Made by a program: the position numbers and the translations under genes. The notes under the pieces were generated by a model. The model saw only the letters and a list, made by a program, of their open reading frames with translations. It did no database searches and was not told where the DNA came from. A stretch of DNA of 11,649 nt. It comes from Clostridia bacterium. GTDB taxonomy: Bacteria; Bacillota; Clostridia; Christensenellales; Borkfalkiaceae. Position 1 is the first letter of the stretch. Every line of letters starts with the position of its first letter. Shown in pieces: positions 7,144-11,649 of the stretch. Location of the stretch: the NCBI GenBank assembly GCA_900768525.1, contig CAAGDF010000026.1, positions 1-11,649 on the forward strand, given 5' to 3'.

Positions 7144-7267
7144 ATGGGTTATATACGGCGCATGGCATCGTTTCTATTGACAATGCCCGATCGAGATGAC
7201 TGCAAAGGTCTATCCCGTCTGGTCATTATCAATGAGCCTTGCTATGCTTGCATCTAACCCCTAAAAA
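7139..7267. repeat. 129-nt rod-like near-palindrome between ABC genes
   Basis: Almost the whole stretch folds as one rod. TTTTTA (7139-7144) pairs with TAAAAA (7262-7267); GGGTTA (7146-7151) with TAACCC (7255-7260); 7160-7166 with 7241-7247 (7 bp, one G-T); 7176-7184 with 7225-7233 (one C-A mismatch); then 7185-7193 with 7216-7224 partly; and 7195-7200 with 7208-7214 around a 7-nt loop with one bulge. I count about 48 pairs by eye. The ends form terminal inverted repeats of 13 positions with one mismatch, as in a MITE, but no target-site duplication or transposase is visible. The alternative is a structured RNA in the operon's intercistronic region. No T run follows, so it is not an ordinary terminator. 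Confidence 0.65.
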
Positions 7268-7320
7268 TGTTTGTAGTTACCCAAAAAGCAAACAAATATA
7301 AAACGCATTGCAGGAATGTT

Positions 7321-8091
7321 ATGAAAAAGAAATACGGCGTGATTTACACGCTTGTTGCGATTGCGATCGTAATACTGGCATGGTATATCGCCGCGAGGGT
7401 AATAAACGTTGAGTTTTTATTGCCGTCGCCGAGCGTTACGCTGAACAAATTAATATATTTATTCGGATTGCCCGATTTTTACGGCGGAATCGCAACAACC
7501 ACGTTGCATGCAGTGCTTGCTTTTTTGTCGGCGTTCGTTTTTGCCGCGGTGCTTGCGATTTTTGCAAGCCTTAACGCCGTTGTAGAGCGGTTGCTTTCTC
7601 CGATAGTGCTTATCATCCGAGTTGCCCCGACAATGAGCGTGATTTTTCTTTCGATTCTTTGGATATCGTCGAAAAACAGCCCGTATCTTGTGGGAATTTT
7701 CGTATTGTTTCCGATTATTTATTCGCGTATTTTGTCGGCGATAAAGTCGGTTGACGGCGAATTGCTTGAAATGGCAAAGGTTTATAGGGTGAAAAAACGC
7801 GATATCGTTTTCGGGTTGTATCTGCCGTACGTCGGCAATTCCGTTCTTGACGAATGTCCCGGGTTTTTATCGTTCGGCGTTAAACTTGCCGTTTCGGGCG
7901 AGGCGGTCGCGCAAAGCGGAATAAATATCGGCAGTCTTATGAGTTCGTCTAAAGCCAATCTCGAAACGGCTGAACTTATCGCTTATACGGTAACCGCGAT
8001 ACTCGTCGGCTTTTGTCTTGAGCAATTATTTAAGCTCGTAATTTTTGTCGTAAGGAGGGCGATCCGCAATGCCAAAACTCACCGAAATTAA
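7321..8091 (+). CDS. ABC transporter permease (NitT/TauT type, BPD_transp_1)
   Basis: An inner-membrane permease of 256 aa with about six hydrophobic segments: roughly 6-26, 60-82, 92-113, 119-141, 183-205 and 220-244. LLPSPSVT (33-40) is the phrase typical of SsuC/TauC-like permeases. The cytoplasmic EAA loop is around 148-170 (ELLEMAKVYRVKKRDIVFGLYLP), which contacts the ATPase. An in-frame ATG at 7267 would add 18 residues, but it has no Shine-Dalgarno and sits at the end of the rod-like repeat; AGGAA before 7321 and the MKKKYG start favour 7321. The gene overlaps the ATPase start by 23 bases, indicating coupled translation. Substrate unknown. Confidence 0.8.
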   Translation: MKKKYGVIYTLVAIAIVILAWYIAARVINVEFLLPSPSVTLNKLIYLFGLPDFYGGIATTTLHAVLAFLSAFVFAAVLAIFASLNAVVERLLSPIVLIIRVAPTMSVIFLSILWISSKNSPYLVGIFVLFPIIYSRILSAIKSVDGELLEMAKVYRVKKRDIVFGLYLPYVGNSVLDECPGFLSFGVKLAVSGEAVAQSGINIGSLMSSSKANLETAELIAYTVTAILVGFCLEQLFKLVIFVVRRAIRNAKTHRN

Positions 8092-8782
8092 CAAAAAGTA
8101 CGGCTATAGGTCGATTTTCGATCATTTCAGTTTAGAACTTGCCGAAAATAAAGTCAGCGTTATAATGGGAGTTTCGGGTATAGGAAAGACTACGCTTTTG
8201 AATATTTTGGCAGGACTTGAAAACGTTGACGGTAAACTTGAGGTCGAAAAACCCGTGTCGTATGTTTTTCAGTCGGACAGGCTCATAAAACATCTTACGA
8301 TAAGGCAAAACCTTGAATTTGTGCTTAAAAATGCCGAAATAAGCCGACCTAAAGAGGTAGTAATCGATGAAATGCTTGAAACCGTCGGGTTGTTGCCGCG
8401 CGCAAACAGTTATCCTACCGAACTTTCGGGCGGAGAAAAACAGCGCGTCAGCATTGCAAGAGCGTTTGTTTATCCCGCAAAAACCTTGCTGTTAGACGAA
8501 CCGTTTTCGTCACTCGATTACGGTTTGAAAATGCAGTTAATGAGCCTATTGACCGACTTATTGCAAAAAAATAATCGTACGGTAGTGTATGTTACGCACG
8601 ACGTGGACGAGGCTTTGGCTCTTTCCGACGACGTTTATATTTTAGACGCAAACAAAGTAATCTATAAAAAGAGTTTGACGAAAACTTGCGGACTAAGACC
8701 GACCACGGGCAGCGACGCGGATTTAATACGTGCAGAATTGTACGACGTGCTTTTAAAGCTCGGCGGAAATACCGAACGTTAA
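8069..8782 (+). CDS. ABC transporter ATP-binding protein (NitT/TauT type)
   Basis: A 237-aa nucleotide-binding subunit with every expected motif: Walker A GVSGIGKTT (34-42), Q-loop Gln68, signature LSGGE (119-123), Walker B LLLDEP (140-145), D-loop SSLD (147-150) and switch His177. It powers import through the permease encoded just upstream; the family is the SsuB/TauB/NrtD-like group. AAGGAGGG lies about 10 bases before the ATG inside the permease gene, and the 23-base overlap implies a fixed permease:ATPase ratio. No clear terminator follows; 8783-8850 is AT-rich with only a weak CACA/TGTG hairpin before the toxin's upstream region. Confidence 0.88.
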   Translation: MPKLTEINKKYGYRSIFDHFSLELAENKVSVIMGVSGIGKTTLLNILAGLENVDGKLEVEKPVSYVFQSDRLIKHLTIRQNLEFVLKNAEISRPKEVVIDEMLETVGLLPRANSYPTELSGGEKQRVSIARAFVYPAKTLLLDEPFSSLDYGLKMQLMSLLTDLLQKNNRTVVYVTHDVDEALALSDDVYILDANKVIYKKSLTKTCGLRPTTGSDADLIRAELYDVLLKLGGNTER

Positions 8783-8851
8783 AAATCGAACGATAAAAAA
8801 TCACATTTTTTCTTTTTGTGTTATAAAAAACAATTTAACGGTCAATAATTA

Positions 8852-8901
8852 AAATGCGCAACGGAGTGTCGGTAAAACATAATATATAACGGGGCGCATT
8901 T
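8852..8901. promoter_or_regulatory. Inverted repeat upstream of mazF
   Basis: A perfect 8-base inverted repeat AAATGCGC (8852-8859) / GCGCATTT (8894-8901) is separated by 34 bases. Its right arm starts in the GGGG run (8891-8894), the only Shine-Dalgarno-like sequence before the toxin ATG at 8907. Between the arms is a TATA-rich stretch (8878-8890) that could be a -10 region. It may be an operator, or an RNA stem hiding the ribosome site; this is inference. Confidence 0.4.
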
Positions 8902-8906
8902 GTATT

Positions 8907-9302
8907 ATGAGTGATGATTTTCAACTTATAAAAAGGGGCGAACTCTACTATGCAGATCTCAGCCCCGTAATAGGCAGCGAGCAGGGCGGCGTTCGTCCTG
9001 TACTGGTAGTGCAAAACGACGTCGGCAACAAATATAGTCCGACCGTTATTGCCGCCGCAGTGACAAGCAAGCTGACCAAAGCGCGGTTGCCCACGCACAT
9101 AGAACTTTCCGCAAGAACTTACGGACTTGTTAAAGACAGCGTTGTACTGCTCGAGCAAATCCGCACGATCGATAAACGCCGTCTTAAAGAGCGTATCGGG
9201 CTTTTATCGCCGCAGGTTATGGCGCGCGTAGACGACGCGTTGCTTATCAGCCTCGGCTTTTCCTCTTCGCCTAACATTAACCCCGTCAGGTTGGTTAAAT
9301 AG
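8907..9302 (+). CDS. mazF: MazF/EndoA (PemK-like) endoribonuclease toxin, orphan
   Basis: A 131-aa protein with the full MazF/EndoA pattern: IKRGELYYADLSPVIGSEQGG (8-28), RPVLVVQND (30-38), SPTVIAAAVTS (44-54), LPTHIEL (61-67) and KDSVVLLEQIRTIDK (76-90). Arg30 and Thr53 align with the catalytic Arg and Thr of the Bacillus enzyme. The family cuts mRNA at short specific motifs and is normally neutralised by a MazE-type antitoxin encoded just upstream. Here no antitoxin ORF is visible in the 124 bp before it; its neighbour is the ABC ATPase. The C-terminus is about 10-15 residues longer than the usual EndoA end, with SSSPNINP. The ribosome site is weak (GGGG 12 bases upstream), compatible with low expression. 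A strong terminator lies about 120 bp downstream. Confidence 0.88.
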   Translation: MSDDFQLIKRGELYYADLSPVIGSEQGGVRPVLVVQNDVGNKYSPTVIAAAVTSKLTKARLPTHIELSARTYGLVKDSVVLLEQIRTIDKRRLKERIGLLSPQVMARVDDALLISLGFSSSPNINPVRLVK

Positions 9303-9309
9303 AGGGTAC

Positions 9310-9362
9310 TTATTACCGTGCTTTTGACTTGAGAAACCCGTGTTTTTTAGCAGCGGTAATAA
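9310..9362 (+). other. Hairpin in the mazF 3' region
   Basis: A perfect 9-bp stem (9310-9318 with 9354-9362), continued after a bulged G by 4 bp (9319-9322 with 9349-9352). The 26-nt loop contains a small AAAC/GTTT hairpin. It starts 8 bases after the mazF stop and precedes the real terminator, so it would be part of the toxin transcript. Role unknown; a 3' stabilising element or small RNA are possible. Confidence 0.5.
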
Positions 9363-9421
9363 CGTTTATATTAACGGCGTTGTTTTGTTCGGTTTCTTAT
9401 TTAAAAGCGACATTTTTATCA

Positions 9422-9469
9422 AAAAAGGTTGAACGTCTATTCGTTTCCGAATAGCCGCGCAACCTTTTT
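9422..9469. terminator. Composite Rho-independent terminator after mazF
   Basis: A 10-bp outer stem (9422-9431 with 9460-9469) and a 7-bp inner stem (9437-9443 with 9448-9454, TTTC loop) are joined by a small internal loop that itself can form two G-C pairs. The outer stem ends in five T residues followed by CTTTG, and starts with an A run, so it could work in both directions. Of the 400-bp gap 9303-9702, the rest holds the hairpin before it, a weak GTAAAG/CTTTAC stem at 9481-9502 and the promoter at 9601. Confidence 0.75.
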
Positions 9470-9600
9470 CTTTGTTTTATGTAAAGGTTCTTTGTTCTTT
9501 ACCGTGCGAAATGTCGATACGTTTTTTTTCCGCATTAAAATTGGGGGTGTAAGGCGTTTTTGGTGGCAGAGATATTTTTTAACTTATGCTTACGTAATTA

Positions 9601-9629
9601 TTGAAAAATTAAAAAGAATATGCTAAAAT
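9601..9629 (+). promoter_or_regulatory. Sigma-A promoter of lipoprotein gene
   Basis: A -35 TTGAAA (9601-9606), a 17-base spacer and a -10 TAAAAT (9624-9629) with an extended TGC just before it. The start would be near 9636, giving a leader of about 67 nt for the lipoprotein gene. Confidence 0.65.
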
Positions 9630-9702
9630 AAAGTCAATAGGCGGCAACTTGTTTTCAGCAAAAATGTTTTTATAGCCTTATATCTGTTTTTGGTGGGGAA
9701 AA

Positions 9703-10455
9703 ATGAAAAAAGCAAAATTTACGTTAGCAGTATTGCTTTTAGTTATTTTAAGTTCTTGTGGCTGCGCATTCAAAGAATATTCGGGCGGTTATCCTGATTT
9801 GTATACGGTGGCTGTTAACAGCGTGTTGTGGGTAAACGGTTATTCTTTGGGGGCGGATTTTGAGTGTGATCCGCAAATCGAGAAGATTGACGAAGATAAT
9901 TATGGTCGTGTAATGTTTTTCTATCACGAAGAATACTACAAAGCCTCGAATATATGCTTTTCTGCCTTAATAATTTCTCAGGCTTCCAATAAAGACGAAG
10001 TGTTTTATTACGAAGACGTGTGCTATATTGTTAAAGAGCAAGTTATGTATACGCCGGAGCCCGATGAAGTGTTTAATGCCGAAGAAATCGATTATCTGAA
10101 ATCAATCAACGATTGGAATAAGGAACTTGATTACGAAAAATGTTTGCGAAGAGAAATAACAAAAACTAAAGCAAAAATTCCCTTTGAAAAAGAGATTGAG
10201 AAGCGGATAATGGACGAGTTTGACCTTAGCGATGAACAGTGTTTTGTATGTATGGATTATTTAACGAATAATTCGGACGATTCTAAATTTATAATTTATG
10301 GGCATATATGGAAAAGCGAATCGACTGGTATTTGCTTTGTCGGATTAGTAGAAAAAGAAAATGATTCGATTACAAAGTTAAATACTTTTGTTCCTTCCGA
10401 CGTATATGATTATAAAGCGGAATTTATGGCGTTTAAACAAGCAAATAATTGGTAA
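9703..10455 (+). CDS. Lipoprotein of unknown function (250 aa)
   Basis: Starts MKKAKF, then a hydrophobic stretch and the lipobox LSSC, so Cys19 is the likely lipidation site; a second cysteine follows at 21. The mature part is acidic and aromatic-rich (YPDLYTVAVNSVLWVNGYSLGADFE near 30-54; FYHEEYYKASNICF near 73-86), with alternating strands and a charged helical segment near 135-175. I do not recognise the family; the look is of the many Clostridia lipoproteins of unknown function. GGTGGGG lies 5 bases before the ATG. The gene forms its own unit: an extended -10 promoter upstream, two terminators directly downstream. Its codons are AT-richer than those of the glycan and transporter genes, in keeping with an accessory region. 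Confidence 0.75.
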   Translation: MKKAKFTLAVLLLVILSSCGCAFKEYSGGYPDLYTVAVNSVLWVNGYSLGADFECDPQIEKIDEDNYGRVMFFYHEEYYKASNICFSALIISQASNKDEVFYYEDVCYIVKEQVMYTPEPDEVFNAEEIDYLKSINDWNKELDYEKCLRREITKTKAKIPFEKEIEKRIMDEFDLSDEQCFVCMDYLTNNSDDSKFIIYGHIWKSESTGICFVGLVEKENDSITKLNTFVPSDVYDYKAEFMAFKQANNW

Positions 10456-10492
10456 AAAGCACCCCGAATGCAAAAACGCCTTCGGGGGCTTT
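10454..10492 (+). terminator. First of two tandem terminators
   Basis: A stem CCCCGAA/TTCGGGG (10462-10468 with 10481-10487), extended after one bulged A by AAAGC/GCTTT (10456-10460 with 10488-10492). It overlaps the lipoprotein stop codon. The T run is short, so the second hairpin probably completes termination. Confidence 0.7.
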
Positions 10493-10496
10493 CTAC

Positions 10497-10534
10497 AAAA
10501 CACCGAGCAACCGCTTGGGCTGCTCGGTGTTTTT
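10497..10534 (+). terminator. Second tandem terminator, strong
   Basis: A perfect 13-bp stem (10497-10509 with 10521-10533) whose 3' arm runs into five T residues (10530-10534). It is one of the clearest terminators in the window, and could also act for minus-strand transcription coming from the 150-aa lipoprotein gene because the left arm starts with AAAA. Confidence 0.85.
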
Positions 10535-10689
10535 ATGCGGCGATATCATAAATCAAACTTTGAAGAATTGCGCGCTAAGTGTGCGTCGCATGCCAAATCG
10601 CTTAAACGACCGCTTGTATAAATACCCATATAAATGGGGTACATTTGCATACGGGGTGCAGACAAAAGCCGAATAAGGCGTAAACGAGG
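10535..10689. other. Unassigned intergenic stretch between convergent genes
   Basis: These 155 bases separate two convergent lipoprotein genes. They contain a short hairpin (CCCAT/ATGGG, 10625-10629 with 10634-10638) and a weak GCC/GGC stem near 10668-10680, and are open in two plus frames without a ribosome site. I see no gene here. Confidence 0.4.
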
Positions 10690-11142
10690 TCAATCTTTTT
10701 CAAAATACACCATTGTGATAATGGATATCGCTCCGTATCCGAAGGCTGAAGCGACACCGCTTCCCGAGGTTGTTGCGGGTACTGCCATCAATGTGCCGTC
10801 ATCCAAAAAACCGAGCACAAAATAAGGTGTCCAGGCTTTCGGATGGTAGGAATTTACCTGATAGCCTTTTTCCATTATGCATATAAGCTCGGCGTAGTTA
10901 TCTTTTGTGGAAGATTTCCATGTTCCGGTGAATCTGTACCCGTTTCTCGTGAGGGTAAAGGTGTTGTCGTTTTCAATATCCAGCGTAAAACTGATACTTT
11001 GGTCATCTGTTTGGCTGTCCGAGTAAATGGAGTGATAACTACCGATGAACTTACTTACCTGACTTGACTGAGTATTGCAGGCGCAAAGTCCAAGTAAAAA
11101 AACGATTATCAGGGCAGCGGGGAGAATGCGATATTTTTTCAT
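10690..11142 (-). CDS. Small lipoprotein of unknown function (150 aa)
   Basis: Starts MKKYRI, then a hydrophobic segment to about residue 18 and the lipobox LCAC, so Cys22 would be lipidated. After a Ser/Gln linker comes a strand-rich domain: FIGSYHSIYSDS (32-43), SISFTLDIENDNTFTLTRNGYRFTGTW (49-75), then FVLGFLDDGTLMAV and FGYGAISIITMVYFEKD at the end. The pattern is like lipocalin-type small barrels, but I do not recognise a named family and no function is claimed. An AGAGGA Shine-Dalgarno lies about 8 bases before the ATG. It faces away from the acetyltransferase fragment's direction only by spacing: both are on the minus strand with about 300 bp between them, and this one has its own candidate promoter. 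Confidence 0.75.
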   Translation of the reverse strand: MKKYRILPAALIIVFLLGLCACNTQSSQVSKFIGSYHSIYSDSQTDDQSISFTLDIENDNTFTLTRNGYRFTGTWKSSTKDNYAELICIMEKGYQVNSYHPKAWTPYFVLGFLDDGTLMAVPATTSGSGVASAFGYGAISIITMVYFEKD

Positions 11143-11245
11143 AATATATTCCTCTTTTTATATGATTTGTGTGTTCGGTCGATTTGCGTATGCGGCAAAC
11201 AATCGAACGGGTGTTTTTGATAATATTTCAAATGTGAATTTCGTG

Positions 11246-11278
11246 TATATAAGTTTTAACTTTGAAAAGCTCAAAGTT
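11246..11278 (-). promoter_or_regulatory. Candidate promoter overlapped by an inverted repeat
   Basis: On the minus strand TTGAGC (11269-11274) and TATATA (11246-11251) are 17 bases apart, in position to transcribe the 150-aa lipoprotein gene with a leader of about 95 nt. A perfect 8-base inverted repeat AACTTTGA/TCAAAGTT (11258-11265 with 11271-11278) lies over the -35 and spacer, as a repressor operator would. The 299-bp gap 11143-11441 holds this site and the terminator at 11372; I see nothing else in it. Confidence 0.35.
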
Positions 11279-11371
11279 GATAATGCACTTACTGCGTATT
11301 TTTATCTTATTTATAGCGGTGCAAAAATGCTACGCCTGTAATTCCAAAATAATCGTTAGAAAAGAATAATA

Positions 11372-11398
11372 CGAACTCTGTTTTTGTTTCAGGGTTCG
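11372..11398 (-). terminator. Terminator of the acetyltransferase gene
   Basis: A 9-bp stem with one G-T pair (11372-11380 with 11390-11398) and a 9-nt loop. Read on the minus strand it is followed by TATTATTCTTTT. It lies 43 bases past the acetyltransferase stop codon. Confidence 0.55.
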
Positions 11399-11441
11399 CA
11401 CAATTCACTAATGGCGGAGCGTTAATAACGTAAAACGAATT

Positions 11442-11648
11442 CTATTTAATATTTTTGATTTTAGTTATATCGCCATCGCACAATAATTCAATGTTTGCGA
11501 ATATTTTTTCGGCAGACCAATTCCACCATTGCAGTTGTAATAAAAACTCTATTGTTTCGTCGTCAAAACGTTTACGTATGATTTTTATTGGATTGCCCCC
11601 GACAATGCAGTACGGCGGCACATCTTTTGATACGACGGAATTTGCGCC
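11442..11648 (-). CDS. Hexapeptide O-acetyltransferase (CatB/Vat-like), C-terminal fragment
   Basis: Reading the minus strand from the right edge gives 68 residues to a TAG stop. The gene's 5' part is outside the window. The sequence GANSVVSKDVPPYCIVGGNP, then IRKRFDDETIEFLLQLQWWNW, SAEKI and NIELLC is the classic end of the xenobiotic acyltransferase group of left-handed beta-helix proteins: last hexapeptide turn, then the C-terminal helix with WWxW. Members transfer acetyl from acetyl-CoA to hydroxyls of chloramphenicol, streptogramins or sugars. The substrate cannot be told from this fragment, because the catalytic His region is missing; calling it resistance would be over-reading. Confidence 0.8.
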   Translation of the reverse strand, partial: GANSVVSKDVPPYCIVGGNPIKIIRKRFDDETIEFLLQLQWWNWSAEKIFANIELLCDGDITKIKNIK

Positions 11649-11649
11649 G

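Noticed and set aside
7267..7320. An earlier in-frame ATG for the permease.
   Set aside because: It has no Shine-Dalgarno and starts at the end of the rod-like repeat; the ATG at 7321 has AGGAA at proper spacing and a typical MKKK start.
9429..9626. A 65-codon plus-strand open frame.
   Set aside because: It begins inside the terminator hairpin, has no ribosome site and runs through the promoter of the next gene.
10388..10676. Two short overlapping open frames at the end of the lipoprotein gene.
   Set aside because: They run through both tandem terminators and have no ribosome sites.
1..11649. CRISPR arrays, tRNA genes and transposase genes.
   Set aside because: No regularly spaced direct repeats, no cloverleaf-like segment with a T-arm consensus, and no transposase or integrase frame were seen.

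Overview
The window reads as a piece of chromosome from an anaerobic, gut-type Clostridia bacterium (Bacillota). This rests on strong Shine-Dalgarno sites, consensus sigma-A promoters, lipoproteins beginning MKK, an EndoA-type MazF, a TM1266-family protein normally found with [FeFe]-hydrogenase maturation genes, and host-glycan enzymes. No marker gene fixes the genus. No rRNA, tRNA, CRISPR array or recognisable transposase gene is visible.

Region 1 (1-5400) is the end of a host-glycan catabolic operon on the plus strand: the C-terminus of a GH112 galacto-N-biose/lacto-N-biose phosphorylase, a GH95-like glycosidase, a FucU-type L-fucose mutarotase and a large GH123-like (DUF6067-type) glycosidase, closed by a Rho-independent terminator. 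The three enzymes whose N-termini are visible lack signal peptides, so the pathway looks cytoplasmic. The working model is that imported fucosylated Gal-beta-1,3-HexNAc units are stripped of fucose, the fucose is mutarotated for isomerisation, and the disaccharide is cleaved by phosphate.

Region 2 (5400-8900) starts with a perfect TTGACA-17-TATAAT promoter and a structured 130-nt leader in front of an orphan TM1266-family gene. A complete NitT/TauT-type ABC importer follows: lipoprotein binding protein, permease, ATPase. The permease and ATPase genes overlap. Binding-protein and permease genes are separated by 243 bp that contain a 129-nt near-perfect rod-like inverted repeat, the most unusual non-coding object in the window. 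The importer's substrate cannot be assigned from sequence.

Region 3 (8850-9480) is a MazF/EndoA endoribonuclease toxin without an adjacent antitoxin. Its upstream region holds an inverted repeat overlapping the Shine-Dalgarno-like site, and its 3' side holds a large hairpin and a composite terminator.

Region 4 (9480-11649) is AT-richer and looks accessory. It has a 250-aa lipoprotein of unknown function with its own promoter and tandem terminators, then on the minus strand a 150-aa lipoprotein and the C-terminus of a hexapeptide (CatB/Vat-like) acetyltransferase running off the right edge.
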